A stretch of DNA of 64,000 bases from Galbibacter sp. BG1 (GCF_013391805.1 NZ_CP058364.1:3477501-3541500); one strand, 5' to 3'. Shown: positions 8,565-17,841, numbered from the stretch's first letter. Notes: generated by a model from the letters alone, not told the origin. Numbers and translations are program-made.

Positions 8565-9599
8565 TTAGCAAGCAGATGCAAGTTGATAACGTCTTTTTCG
8601 GTGCCTATCTTGATATTCCTTTGGACAACAATTGTAGCGCTCCCTAAAAATTTTCGCAAAATAACTTCTACTGTTTAGGCCTATGGAATAAACAATTTCT
8701 GAGATATTGCCTTCCTGCTCCCTTAAGAGCTCTTCTGCCCTTTCAATACGTACTTTTTTAACGTAATCATTTACAGTGGTATCAAACAAGTACTTAAAGC
8801 CCTCCTGTAGTTTAGAAGGAGCCAGGCCCGTTTCCAACGCTATTTTTCTAATGGTATAATCCTCTGCGGGATGTTTTTTAATTTTTTCAGCCACCTTTTG
8901 AATCCTTATCAATTCATATTTCCGTAGTGAATACTCTTGATCTGGCGACTTTAAACTCACGTAATAATCGTATATAAAATGAGCCAATAATAACTGTAGC
9001 TGTCCTTTTATATATAAATATTTCGAATATCCTTGAACCTTCGAAGCATTTAAAAGCTTAATTTGTTCTGAAATCTTTACGTTATCTGGTAAAAACATTA
9101 AGTTGGATTGGCTCTCTTTAATATTCTGAAATAGGTCCTTAATTTCATCGCATACTACTGGATAATGTTCATCCTCGTAGCCATATTTCTGTCTGTCTAT
9201 TTCAAATATAAAGAGTCGCAATGGTTTTTCTTTTGGCAAGAGTAAATAGTAATCTTCACCAATTGCGGAATTTATGATAACCGATTGGTGCTGATTCACT
9301 CGGTAATCTTGAGCGCCATTTCCACAAATCAAGCCTCCCTCCAAACAATAAATTATGGTAAGCGGGTTTACAAGTGAAGTGTTAAAAGTAATCTTTTGGT
9401 CTTCTACCAAATTAAGGTCTAAGGAAATTCCAGATAAACCATTGCTAAATATGGATGCGGATAACTTCCCATTATCGAGCTCAGATTGAAAATTAAAATG
9501 ACAATCTGCCTCCTCGACCATTTTGCCCCCTCCAAAATAGTCTAGAAACTGCTTTAGCGTGTCTTTCACACCAAAGGGTTGAATTTTACATTTATTCAT
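8565..9599 (-). CDS. AraC-family regulator, paralogue 2 of 3
   Basis: 344 residues; ATG at 9599. The C-terminal AraC HTH (about residues 235-335; 'YTIRKIALETGLAPSKLQEGF' and 'ISEIVYSIGLNSRSYFAKIFR') ends in the usual 'CCPKEYQ' segment. The N-terminal half carries the family pattern 'SIFSNGLSGISLDL...IIYCLEGGL' seen in its two neighbours and has no known sensor motif. It is convergent with paralogue 1 and in the same direction as paralogue 3, separated from it by about 195 bp that probably contains its own promoter. Confidence 0.85.
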   Translation of the reverse strand: MNKCKIQPFGVKDTLKQFLDYFGGGKMVEEADCHFNFQSELDNGKLSASIFSNGLSGISLDLNLVEDQKITFNTSLVNPLTIIYCLEGGLICGNGAQDYRVNQHQSVIINSAIGEDYYLLLPKEKPLRLFIFEIDRQKYGYEDEHYPVVCDEIKDLFQNIKESQSNLMFLPDNVKISEQIKLLNASKVQGYSKYLYIKGQLQLLLAHFIYDYYVSLKSPDQEYSLRKYELIRIQKVAEKIKKHPAEDYTIRKIALETGLAPSKLQEGFKYLFDTTVNDYVKKVRIERAEELLREQEGNISEIVYSIGLNSRSYFAKIFRERYNCCPKEYQDRHRKRRYQLASAC

Positions 9600-9794
9600 G
9601 ATTGATTGCTGTTAATAATTATTAATGGATGTTAGTCCCCTAAAATTACAAACCTTCAATACAATTGGATAACAAAATCCTGGCTACTATTAACACAAAT
9701 ACTTCTATTTACTTAAAATAATAGTATTTTAACTGTAATTTAGCATATTTTAACAAATATATTCCACGAAGACCTTGATTTTGAAAAATTTTGT

Positions 9795-10814
9795 TTAATG
9801 TAAATTTTTATGCTTTTGGCGGTACAACTTTGGGCACGTTTGATATTTTTCTTTAAAAGTTTTAGAAAGGTAGCTCTTACTGGAGATGCCTACTACATCA
9901 CTAATTTCAGATATACTCAAATCTGTTTCTATCAATAATCGTTGTACCTCATTTAAACGCACATCTTTTTTGAAATCGTTAATTGTGGTCTGTAAAACAC
10001 CTTTAAAAGATTTCTGTACACGATTTACATTGGTATTTAAATATTCGGCAATTTGTGAAGTTGTCAACTTATGATGTAGATTAGATTTAATAAACTCGAC
10101 AGCCCGATCTACAAGCTGAATATCCCGGGCGGAAATTTCCTGTAATGCAATTCTTTGTTCTAAATAATCATTAAAAAAATCAAATTCATAGCTTAGTAAT
10201 TCGTATAATTTCCCTTTAATGTACATAAATTCCAGAGCTTTATCCCCTGGCCAATTAGTAGTTTCCTTAAGTATTTTGTGAATGCTAAGGTTAAAATGTC
10301 CTGATGCGATCTTACTATCTTCAACAAATTTCTTACTTATAAATGAGTCAAAAATGTGTTTAAACGGTGGAAGGTCTTTCGCAAACTCTTCAGGAAAACG
10401 CTCCCTACTTATTTCTACCATGGCAACATACGCTTCCTGATTTTTATTCAATATTAAATTCACAGTACTATCAGAATTGCAATTAGCGCAGAGCTTCATA
10501 TACTTTTCAAGTTTTATCTCTTCTGAAGGATCATCGGTTTTTAAATTTAATTCACCATTTAAAAAATAATAAAACCTGAGCACTGAATCAGTATTTGTAA
10601 ACTTCAATGAAATGTCCTCAAAAAAAGTAGCTTTATAACAAATGTATCGCACTCCATTCCCATAAACAACCATTTTTATGCCACCTTGCCCTTTGTTTTT
10701 GGCTATTTCATATTCTTGAATATTTGAATTATCGAAGGTGGTATTATGATTCTTGGTTATAAGATCCTTGCAATGGCTAAGATCGGAATAATCTGACAAA
10801 TGAATTATCTTCAT
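9795..10814 (-). CDS. AraC-family regulator, paralogue 3 of 3
   Basis: 339 residues; ATG at 10814. The C-terminal AraC HTH lies at about residues 235-335 ('LTTSQIAEYLNTNVNRVQKSF' and 'ISEISDVVGISSKSYLSKTFK'). The N-terminal domain contains 'VVYGNGVRYICYKATFFEDI' and 'RFYYFLNGEL', equivalent to segments in the other two paralogues. No neighbouring structural gene is obviously its target, which suggests stand-alone or auto/cross-regulation. Confidence 0.85.
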   Translation of the reverse strand: MKIIHLSDYSDLSHCKDLITKNHNTTFDNSNIQEYEIAKNKGQGGIKMVVYGNGVRYICYKATFFEDISLKFTNTDSVLRFYYFLNGELNLKTDDPSEEIKLEKYMKLCANCNSDSTVNLILNKNQEAYVAMVEISRERFPEEFAKDLPPFKHIFDSFISKKFVEDSKIASGHFNLSIHKILKETTNWPGDKALEFMYIKGKLYELLSYEFDFFNDYLEQRIALQEISARDIQLVDRAVEFIKSNLHHKLTTSQIAEYLNTNVNRVQKSFKGVLQTTINDFKKDVRLNEVQRLLIETDLSISEISDVVGISSKSYLSKTFKEKYQTCPKLYRQKHKNLH

Positions 10815-11172
10815 GAATGGTTATATCTTCGTTTAAGTATGAAACAAGGTGTGCGCTTTCCCACCATAGAAGCATCAGCACCTAAATAGCGACAAACTCC
10901 GCCGGGAAGCTATTCACAAAAATATTTTAACATTTGTTTATATATTAACATAAATAATATAATAACTAACAATTTTACTATTGAAAGAGCAATATTTAAT
11001 CGTTTACTATTTTTTTGGTAACAATACAACCCTTATTTGGTATGAAGGTGTGGAGAAGTAAGGTTAAAACCTGCGGGTTTTAAAATTCAAAAGCAAAAAT
11101 GCACCTAAATAGAAATATCTACAATTAGTTTTACTTAAAAGGTAGAAAAGTAAGTTAGATAACGGATATTAT
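10815..11172. other. Intergenic stretch of about 360 bp
   Basis: AT-rich gap between the third AraC gene and the DUF421 gene. The only structure I see is the near-palindrome TTAAAACC-TGCG-GGTTTTAA at about 11063-11082, which could be a terminator or operator but has no T run. No ORF or RNA gene is evident. Confidence 0.4.
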
Positions 11173-11700
11173 TTAAGTTCGGTTTACATCATCCAGAAGC
11201 CATGGGTTTAAATGAACATCATCATCGGTGGTATGTAGCACACTAATACTACCTGTAGTTTCAAAAATCACAGCCTTCACATCCTCTAATCGCAATACAT
11301 TAGCTTCTCTTAATTTTGCCCTTAAATCTTCTTCTGAAACACGTGCTTTTTTAAGATTGTTATGAAGAATTTTATCCTTATACATTAATAACAAAGGTGT
11401 ATTGTCTATGGCATTTTTAAAAATTTTATAGCGCCTTAAGACTGCTGCTGATAATTGAAGTACATACGTCATCCCAAGACCAATAATTCCTTCCATCATA
11501 CTCACCGTAGAGGATAAAATTGTAGTTGCTATAATACTACCAACTGCTACTGTCATGGCAAAATCGAAACTGGACATTTTTGAAAAACTTCGCTTTCCAA
11601 ATATTCGTGTATATGCTATAACAGCAATATAAATGCCCGTAGCTGTTATAGAAATATTTACAATTGAATCCCATTTTAAATCAAATAAGCTTAAATCCAT
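11173..11700 (-). CDS. DUF421 (YetF-like) membrane protein
   Basis: 175 residues with an N-terminal membrane part (three hydrophobic helices at about residues 15-32, 45-67 and 70-88) and a cytoplasmic alpha/beta domain. 'RIFGKRSFSKMSSFDFAMTV' followed by 'VGSIIATTI' and, in the C-terminal half, 'VSEEDLRAKLREANV' are hallmarks of DUF421. The family includes Bacillus YetF and YdfR/S, linked to sporulation or membrane stress; the biochemical role is unclear. It is divergent from the PfpI-like gene at 11931. Confidence 0.88.
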   Translation of the reverse strand: MDLSLFDLKWDSIVNISITATGIYIAVIAYTRIFGKRSFSKMSSFDFAMTVAVGSIIATTILSSTVSMMEGIIGLGMTYVLQLSAAVLRRYKIFKNAIDNTPLLLMYKDKILHNNLKKARVSEEDLRAKLREANVLRLEDVKAVIFETTGSISVLHTTDDDVHLNPWLLDDVNRT

Positions 11701-11930
11701 TCCAAAATTTTATTCGGTAAGATAAAAGAAGACCTGGGAATATCTGAACCCTTTTACCCAGGTTTTTAACTTGTATGAAACCGTTTGTTTCGAAACCTGC
11801 GAAATGGTATGGAAGAACCTTCTTTAGAAAGGCATTAGCGTTCAAATTTAAAGGGATAGCAATAATTATTTTTAATGGAGTTCTTAATTTAGATATACTT
11901 TTAAAAAAAAAATTCAATAACTTCAACATA

Positions 11931-12617
11931 ATGAAAAAGATATTGTTTGTCCTCACTTCGCATAACCGAATGCTAAACCATCAAAAGAAAACGGGTGTAT
12001 GGTTAGGGGAATTTACCGACCCTTATTACCAGTTTATAAATGAAGGGTTTGAGGTGTCTTTGTCATCACCCTTGGGAGGACGCCCACCGATAGATCCCCT
12101 AAGCAAACTCACCGAATATATTTCAGGAACCAACCGACGTTTCAAAAGTGATGAAAAAGCTCAAGAATCTTTTTCCAAAACCCGTTTTCTGGAAGAAGTA
12201 CATGCCTACGATTACGATGCTCTATTCATCCCAGGTGGACATGGCCCCATGTGGGATCTCGCTAACTATAAAAAATGTGGTTCATTGATTTTGGAATTCT
12301 ATGAGCAAGGGAAACCCATTGGTGCAGTTTGTCATGGGCCGGCGGCTCTGCTTTCGACATGCCAGCTAGAACCTTCATTTTTAAAGAATAAAAAAGTCAC
12401 CTCTTTTTCTAATTTAGAAGAAAAATTGGTTCTTCGAAATAAAGATATTCCTTTCTATTTGGAAAACCGGCTTAAAGAAAATGATGCCGATTTTTCTACC
12501 AGCTTTCTTCCTTTTACACCGCATATAGTTAAAGATGGTTTACTCATAACGGGACAGAACCCTGCTTCGGCTGGAAATGTTGCACAAAAAATGATAGAGA
12601 CATTAAGGGGAAGATAA
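11931..12617 (+). CDS. DJ-1/PfpI family protein (Hsp31/glyoxalase III-like)
   Basis: 228 residues from the ATG at 11931; the frame is open 52 codons upstream but that part lacks homology. The nucleophile-elbow Cys is C134 (GAVCHGPAAL) with H135 beside it and E27 at the position of the family's conserved acid, as in the YhbO/Hsp31 type 1 glutamine-amidotransferase-like group. Known members act as glyoxalase III, deglycase or holding chaperones under carbonyl stress. The gene is followed after 21 bp by a small membrane protein gene, probably in the same transcript. Confidence 0.85.
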   Translation: MKKILFVLTSHNRMLNHQKKTGVWLGEFTDPYYQFINEGFEVSLSSPLGGRPPIDPLSKLTEYISGTNRRFKSDEKAQESFSKTRFLEEVHAYDYDALFIPGGHGPMWDLANYKKCGSLILEFYEQGKPIGAVCHGPAALLSTCQLEPSFLKNKKVTSFSNLEEKLVLRNKDIPFYLENRLKENDADFSTSFLPFTPHIVKDGLLITGQNPASAGNVAQKMIETLRGR

Positions 12618-12638
12618 GGTAATTAAAATTGATAGCTT

Positions 12639-13046
12639 ATGAGTATTCTTTTTGCCAGTATTGTAGCCACCGTTGCCATGACCATTTTCTCCTATATAAT
12701 TTCATGGTGGTCTCGGAAAAATTATTCTGAGCCCTATTGGTTGGCGCAATTAATTTACAAGCCAGTATTTGGCACTACATCCCTATCCTTTATCTTAGGT
12801 TGGCTTACTCATTTCCTAATTGGTTATCTCTTTGCTGTAATTTGGATAAAATCCCCTCTTATTGATGCCTCTCAAGATTGGAGGTATTTAATCGTGGGCG
12901 CTTTTTTTGGGTGCCTAGGTATTTTTAGTTGGATTCTTATTTTTCTATTTTCTCAAAAGAACGATAAAAGTTTTATAATCCCTTATTGCTGTCAACTCTT
13001 TTTTGCACACTTAGTCTACGGTATTACATTGATCAATTTCATTTAA
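12639..13046 (+). CDS. Four-helix membrane protein, unknown
   Basis: 135 residues, very hydrophobic, with about four membrane segments (residues 2-22, 46-70, 84-106 and 112-134) and a short polar loop containing WWSRKNYSEPYW. I do not recognise a family. It starts 21 bp after the PfpI-like gene and is likely co-transcribed with it. Confidence 0.6.
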   Translation: MSILFASIVATVAMTIFSYIISWWSRKNYSEPYWLAQLIYKPVFGTTSLSFILGWLTHFLIGYLFAVIWIKSPLIDASQDWRYLIVGAFFGCLGIFSWILIFLFSQKNDKSFIIPYCCQLFFAHLVYGITLINFI

Positions 13047-13114
13047 GAATTGATAAAACATATCCCCAACAGATATTCAAAATCTGGGGAAATCAGCAAA
13101 AAGCATATACTCAT

Positions 13115-13152
13115 AAAAAAGGCGGACGATACCATCATAGTATCGCCCGCCT
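13115..13152 (-). terminator. Terminator of the PA2169-type gene
   Basis: The strong inverted repeat GGCGG-ACGATAC / GTATCG-CCCGCC is followed on the minus strand by a six-base T run. It lies between convergent genes. Confidence 0.85.
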
Positions 13153-13174
13153 TGTAATCACAAACTATAGACCT

Positions 13175-13624
13175 TTAATCCTTAATGTCTTCTAAGGTTT
13201 TTACTTCATTTAAATCGTTCATTATTTGGGTTCGTTGTTCCAGCACTAACATACGGGTAGAAACTGGTAAATCTTCCTCCAATACCTCGTCGTATTCTTC
13301 TACTGCTGCCTTATCTCCGCGAATGGACTCTTCCAACATAGCTTCTGCATCGTCTCCGGAGAAGAAACTTTTAATATCCATCCATGCCCGATGAGCGTCT
13401 CCAGTAAAACTTCCATCAGAATCTATTTCTAGTCCGAACTTGGTAGCCTCATCCCGCAACTGTGTGATAAATTGCAAACGTTTTGCAGCCTTATCCCTAA
13501 AATATACTTCTAATCCACTATGGTCTGCATTATCACTTGCATTGCTGTAGCCTTTGTGGGCGTCAACATTCTTTTCAATTAACGCCTTAATTCTCTTTTC
13601 AATTTTTTCTGTATAATCTGCCAT
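13175..13624 (-). CDS. PA2169-family four-helix-bundle protein (DUF2383)
   Basis: 149 residues, all-helical and acidic. The N-terminus 'IEKRIKALIEKNVDAHKGY' with 'ASDNADHSGLEVYFRDKAA' and the later 'HRAWMDIKSFF' and 'EESIRGDKAAVEEYDEVL' are the signature of the PA2169/DUF2383 ferritin-like group. Members are common in stress-gene clusters, often near YciF-type proteins as here. Metal binding is plausible but not shown. Confidence 0.87.
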   Translation of the reverse strand: MADYTEKIEKRIKALIEKNVDAHKGYSNASDNADHSGLEVYFRDKAAKRLQFITQLRDEATKFGLEIDSDGSFTGDAHRAWMDIKSFFSGDDAEAMLEESIRGDKAAVEEYDEVLEEDLPVSTRMLVLEQRTQIMNDLNEVKTLEDIKD

Positions 13625-13708
13625 AATTCAAAATTTTTAATTAATAATTAATTTAAAAACGAAATCCATATTTCCGTTTTTTGAGTAAACCTAAAACTGA
13701 ATTTTATC

Positions 13709-14383
13709 TTAATCGAAGTGGTAAGGACATTTCCAATCTTTCTCCACTTTTCGCCCACTGTACTGTCTAGCCTCGCTACTGTTTCCAAAATCGTCGAGCA
13801 TTGGGTTAATGCTACCTTGATATTCTTTATCCCTTCGCCTTATAAGGTCCCTAACGCGGTCATACCTATTTGCACTACGCAATAACTCAAATTGACTGTG
13901 TAGATTAAAAACAATCATGGGAAAAGGAGCACTTCTAGCATAGCGGGAAGATTCTGGATGCATCCCTACCACATAGAAGGAAACCCCATGCAAACTATAG
14001 CTGAACTTAGGAGAACCAGGATCAGAACTGGTATTTTCATCCCAAGCCTTGGTATCCAACTGATGTAGTTTGAATAAGAGCCGCCACAGTGCATTTTCAA
14101 ATGTAATTTCATTGGAAAAAACTTCTTGTGTAAAAGCAGCAATAAAAGTTTGAAACTTCATTGTCTTTTCATCCACGTTTTCTATATACTTTTCTAAATC
14201 ATTAAAGAGTTTTTCATAAGTATACTCGTGATGCATCTTACCATAATCGAATATTGTAATATTGTCATCTGCGACAACACTTTGCGCCATAACGCAGGGA
14301 TGTTCATCTAAAATAAATTCCCGTATCGCTTCCTCGGCAGCCTTGGTTTTATTGCCAATTTCAATAATGTTGCTTTCTAGCAT
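13709..14383 (-). CDS. YqcI/YcgG family protein (GntA-like N-hydroxylase)
   Basis: 224 residues, full length for the family. It has the N-terminal 'HPCVMAQSV' with C30, the central 'GVSFYVVGMHPESSR....PMIVFNLHSQFE', and the C-terminal 'GSINPMLDDFG..SEARQYSGR...WKCPYH'. The characterised member GntA is a haem-dependent oxygenase that hydroxylates a guanidino nitrogen in guanitoxin synthesis; Cys motifs like C30 are thought to matter for haem binding. The substrate here is unknown. It stands alone between two stress-type genes, while a shortened paralogue lies about 4 kb away. Confidence 0.85.
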   Translation of the reverse strand: MLESNIIEIGNKTKAAEEAIREFILDEHPCVMAQSVVADDNITIFDYGKMHHEYTYEKLFNDLEKYIENVDEKTMKFQTFIAAFTQEVFSNEITFENALWRLLFKLHQLDTKAWDENTSSDPGSPKFSYSLHGVSFYVVGMHPESSRYARSAPFPMIVFNLHSQFELLRSANRYDRVRDLIRRRDKEYQGSINPMLDDFGNSSEARQYSGRKVEKDWKCPYHFD

Positions 14384-14489
14384 AGTATTTTTTAAGTGCT
14401 ATACTTATTTGGGATGTATGTGATGAGACAATGAATTTTTTAAGTAACCTTTAAAAAACAAGTCGTTTAATTGAAATACTCTCAGATTA

Positions 14490-14522
14490 AAATCGGGGTT
14501 CTAATTACTAAAACCCCGATTT
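14490..14522 (-). terminator. Terminator after the YciF-type gene
   Basis: Perfect 11-bp stem AAATCGGGGTT / AACCCCGATTT with an 11-base loop. On the minus strand it follows the ferritin-like gene's stop codon by about 30 bases. Confidence 0.85.
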
Positions 14523-14552
14523 CTCAGCAATATACAATCCCCTAAATAAATA

Positions 14553-15038
14553 TTAGTCGATCGCTTTTTTATTTAAACGTTGTTCCGCTATTTTATCCAA
14601 TTTTTCATCGGCCTCATACTCTTCATCCAATGTTTTTTGCAGTTTTTTGGCAATATCCTTATGTCCAAGTTCTTTCGCATAGCGAACAGCGGTTCCATAA
14701 CCAGAAATCTCGTAATGCTCTACCCTTTGGGCCTCAGCAATCAATCCAGCGTTTAGAACGTCTTGATCTGGATCTTCTTTTATAAAATCCTCGGCTTCCT
14801 TAATTAATCCTTTCATGGCCTTGCAAGTTTCCCCTTTCGGGTCAATATCAAGATCATCACAAATTTCTTTCAACCGGTCCCTATGATTTTTGGTTTCTTC
14901 CAAATGACTTTCAAAAGCTTCTTTTAACTTTTTATCTTTGGCATTTTTTACCATTTTTGGTAGGGCTTCAATAAGTTGTGATTCCGCACTATATAAATCT
15001 TTTAATTGATGTTCAAATAAGTCTTCTAATGTTTTCAT
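14553..15038 (-). CDS. YciE/YciF-type ferritin-like protein (DUF892)
   Basis: 161 residues, entirely helical. 'LEDLFEHQLKDLYSAESQLIEALPKM' opens the protein and the metal-site Glu/His pattern is present: E19 in the first helix, 'FESHLEETKNH' in the second, 'EAQRVEHYEISGYG' in the third and 'LDEEYEADEKL' in the last. This is the DUF892 di-iron four-helix bundle, induced by osmotic and other stress in enterobacteria. It is divergent from the SDR gene. Confidence 0.92.
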   Translation of the reverse strand: MKTLEDLFEHQLKDLYSAESQLIEALPKMVKNAKDKKLKEAFESHLEETKNHRDRLKEICDDLDIDPKGETCKAMKGLIKEAEDFIKEDPDQDVLNAGLIAEAQRVEHYEISGYGTAVRYAKELGHKDIAKKLQKTLDEEYEADEKLDKIAEQRLNKKAID

Positions 15039-15244
15039 ATCAAATGTTTTTTTAATTCTGAAATAAAATTAGGTGATTAAAAGTCTCTCCATGAGCGCAA
15101 TTAAGGTAATTATGGCTGTTATAAGATTGGTGCTGTTAATCTTTTAACAATGCCTGTTAAATTATTTACAAATAGCTAACTAGCAGTTGATTCACTCATC
15201 ATAACACTCTAACTTTAAATAGTAAAACTAAAAAAAATAGAATT

Positions 15245-16096
15245 ATGAAATATCCTAAAGAATTTAATCAAGAACCTCTCAAGGAACAACCCGGAAAAGA
15301 ATCCGAAATGTCAATTAAACCTATAATAGTGAGGGATAATTATAGAGGTAGTGGAAAGTTAAAAAATAAGTCTGCCTTGATCACTGGAGGGGATAGCGGA
15401 ATCGGTAAAAGTTGCGCAATTCACTTTGCAAAAGAAGGAGCCAATGTAGCAATTATATATTTTGATGAGTCGAAGGACGCAAAGGACACTCAAAAAGAAA
15501 TTGAGGCGGAAGGCGTAAAATGTTTATTGCTCAAAGGGGATCTAAAGGATAAAGAGTTTTGTAAAGAAGCGGTAGAAAAAACAGTGGATACATTTGGACA
15601 ATTAAATGTTGTGGTGAACAATGCTGCGGTTCAGTTCCAAGAAGAAGGTTTAGAAGATATAAAATATGAAAACTTATATGAAACCTACGAAACAAACGTG
15701 TACCCTTTATTTTACATAACCAAAGCCGCTATGCCCCATTTAAAGGAAGGAGACTGTATTATTAACACCACTTCCATTACGGCTTACCGAGGAAATCCCA
15801 CCCTCATAGACTATTCCAGTTCAAAAGGGGCTATCTTATCCTTTACCAGAGCTTTGGCAGGATCTTTGGCAGATAAGGGAATCCGTGTGAATGCCGTAGC
15901 ACCAGGCCCCATATGGACTGCACTTATTCCAGCCACATTAAAGGATTATAAAGAATTTGGGCAAGATACGCCAATTGGGAGAGCAGGCCAACCTGCTGAA
16001 TTGGGGCCTGCCTATGTATTCCTAGCCTCTGAAGATAGTAGTTATGTAACAGGGCAAACCATACATGTAAATGGAGGCTCTATTATTGGTGGGTAA
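15245..16096 (+). CDS. Short-chain dehydrogenase/reductase (stress type)
   Basis: 283 residues. The Rossmann motif TGGDSGIG is at residues 47-54, NNAA at 125-128, and the catalytic triad is S177, Y190 and K194. The roughly 40-residue N-terminal extension (GSGKLKNKSALITGGDSG context) and the ending 'GQTIHVNGGSIIGG' match the YghA/YhdF/YdaD subgroup of NAD(P)-dependent oxidoreductases, often stress-induced. The substrate is unknown. It has its own upstream region and a strong terminator. Confidence 0.92.
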   Translation: MKYPKEFNQEPLKEQPGKESEMSIKPIIVRDNYRGSGKLKNKSALITGGDSGIGKSCAIHFAKEGANVAIIYFDESKDAKDTQKEIEAEGVKCLLLKGDLKDKEFCKEAVEKTVDTFGQLNVVVNNAAVQFQEEGLEDIKYENLYETYETNVYPLFYITKAAMPHLKEGDCIINTTSITAYRGNPTLIDYSSSKGAILSFTRALAGSLADKGIRVNAVAPGPIWTALIPATLKDYKEFGQDTPIGRAGQPAELGPAYVFLASEDSSYVTGQTIHVNGGSIIGG

Positions 16097-16126
16097 AAGT
16101 TTTAAATATCAAAATTACAGTATTAA

Positions 16127-16158
16127 AAAAGGTTTTGAAGAATACTTCAAAACCTTTT
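16127..16158. terminator. Bidirectional terminator
   Basis: Perfect 14-bp stem AAAAGGTTTTGAAG / CTTCAAAACCTTTT with a four-base loop. T runs lie on both strands, between the convergent SDR and the 16210 gene. Confidence 0.93.
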
Positions 16159-16209
16159 CCACCCCTATAAACAAACTATAACCCATTTCTCTTTTTCATA
16201 GCGATTTAG

Positions 16210-16536
16210 TTAGCTGCTTAATACTTTATCCATTTCCTTGGATATATCTTGGGTGAGCTTCTTGTTAATTTCTGTTAGACGGCGAATAGTTAAATCCTGA
16301 CTCTTTGAGAATTTCATATTAAATCTGTCCAACTGATCCATGCTAAACGCAAAATGCTTAGTTAAAAATTCATTGTTTTGATCCATTAGCTTAATGGCCA
16401 AAATCAAGCTGTCGTAAATGGCATTTAAACTTTTAAACACTTCTACATCTGAGAGGATATTTAATTCATAATAATCCAAAACCTCTCTGATATCCTCAGA
16501 AGCTTTAAGTAGATTGTACCTCAAATTAGATTCCAT
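16210..16536 (-). CDS. Small helical protein, unknown
   Basis: 108 residues, predicted all-helical with heptad-like Leu/Ile spacing (residues 5-100) and no signal peptide or membrane segment. No family recognised. The clean ATG (16534-16536), the shared bidirectional terminator and the absence of any competing ORF support it as a gene. It lies downstream of the four-gene SemiSWEET operon with a 146-bp gap. Confidence 0.55.
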   Translation of the reverse strand: MESNLRYNLLKASEDIREVLDYYELNILSDVEVFKSLNAIYDSLILAIKLMDQNNEFLTKHFAFSMDQLDRFNMKFSKSQDLTIRRLTEINKKLTQDISKEMDKVLSS

Positions 16537-16682
16537 CGTAGTAATTTTTCATTTTATATAAAATTACTAACATTGTAAAGGTGTTAAGACCTTAATTCGT
16601 GTCAATCTTAACGCTATTGAAATTTACATTCATAAAATTTGTTAACATCTACTCAAGACAATTCTGAACCCTAAATGTTTAG

Positions 16683-17216
16683 CTAATCCTCCTCCTCTTC
16701 CATTTCATCGTTAACTAGATGATGATCCCTACCAAGTCCGACTATGGAAATAATATCCGTTACCGTGGTATAAAGCATCAATACCACCGATACCATATAA
16801 CCACTTAACAATGAAGAGAAAAAAAGGGATGTCCAATAAATATAGCGGTACCAGTTTGGAGGTACATTATCGGTTTCCGTTATTGGGAGGTTAAAGAATT
16901 CAAATAATATTAAGGCAGAAATGAATAAAACAGTATCGAACTTTGCTATTTGTATCACCTGTTTATAATGTTGATCCTTTAATTTAGACTCCACACCCGA
17001 ACTTATCCCCAGCAATGTTAATATGAGTGCCAAAATAGTAGCAGAAGCTAGCACTATAGTGTTGCACAGCATAATTACCCCTTGGAGCGACGATTTAATA
17101 AGGTGTTTTGCCTCATATCCGGAAACATTTCCAAGTAGAAAAACTCCGACTCCAGTTAGAGCAAAAGTAATTATACCACCATATATGGCTTTTTTATTAT
17201 TAACTAAAAATTTCAT
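16683..17216 (-). CDS. Four-helix membrane protein of the SemiSWEET/DUF1989 operon
   Basis: 177 residues with four hydrophobic helices (about 12-30, 45-70, 92-110 and 125-150) and an acidic C-terminal tail (EMEEEED). The family is not recognised. Its ATG overlaps the DUF1989 stop codon in an ATGA arrangement, so it is translationally coupled to that gene. The pairing suggests an accessory membrane partner, but nothing in the sequence names a substrate. Confidence 0.6.
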   Translation of the reverse strand: MKFLVNNKKAIYGGIITFALTGVGVFLLGNVSGYEAKHLIKSSLQGVIMLCNTIVLASATILALILTLLGISSGVESKLKDQHYKQVIQIAKFDTVLFISALILFEFFNLPITETDNVPPNWYRYIYWTSLFFSSLLSGYMVSVVLMLYTTVTDIISIVGLGRDHHLVNDEMEEEED

Positions 17217-17806
17217 GCGTTTACTTCAGAGATTAGTTCATATTGAATGGGCTTAAAAGTCCCACCGTTACTGTCTTTTGCCGAACATGCCGTAAGGGCT
17301 ATAATAAGATCCATTTCAGCCCTAAAAATTACGTGATCCCCAGGTTTAGTGGTTGGAGTTATTACTTTTAATGAACCAGATTCATCAAAAACCACATTCA
17401 TAAAAATATTGAATGCCGTTGGAATTTCATCCTTGGAAACTCCATAGGGTTCCAGAGATTTACTAAGATTTTCCATACAGCTGGGATGGTACTCTTCCAT
17501 TCCATAGAAATGTTTAAATGTCTTACGGTCGCAAGGAGCCAATAGAAAATCATTTCTTCCATTGGTATCCTCAATAATTTCAAGCATTTTATTACTACGA
17601 TTGCTCCATAAAAAATTCCCTTTTGTAATCAGCAAGGATTTTTCGTAATCCAATGTTTTACCAGAGGACAGTTTTTCCTTGGCGTCTGCAGAATTTATAA
17701 CCATCATATCGGATACCTGCTTGCCCTCGGGATCGATTACTTTCAATAATTCTCCTTTCTTCAGCAAAAAGGAATCACCGCTAAGTTTAGGGATAGTTTG
17801 AACCAT
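17213..17806 (-). CDS. DUF1989 urea-carboxylase-associated family protein
   Basis: 197 residues. Family features seen: 'KKGELLKVIDPEGKQVSDMMV' at the N-terminus, 'LAPCDRKTF....HPSCMENL' with the conserved Cys pair, 'PTAFNIFMN', 'KPGDHVIFRAEMDLIIALTAC', and the ending 'SNGGTFKPIQYEL'. DUF1989 proteins include the two subunits of carboxyguanidine deiminase (CgdA/B) and proteins next to urea carboxylase. A role in guanidine, urea or amide nitrogen metabolism is therefore a fair inference. It lies between a shortened YqcI/YcgG paralogue and a membrane protein. Confidence 0.87.
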   Translation of the reverse strand: MVQTIPKLSGDSFLLKKGELLKVIDPEGKQVSDMMVINSADAKEKLSSGKTLDYEKSLLITKGNFLWSNRSNKMLEIIEDTNGRNDFLLAPCDRKTFKHFYGMEEYHPSCMENLSKSLEPYGVSKDEIPTAFNIFMNVVFDESGSLKVITPTTKPGDHVIFRAEMDLIIALTACSAKDSNGGTFKPIQYELISEVNA

Positions 17807-17841
17807 ATTATAAATTGGTTTTTTTCAAATTTTTAATTTTA

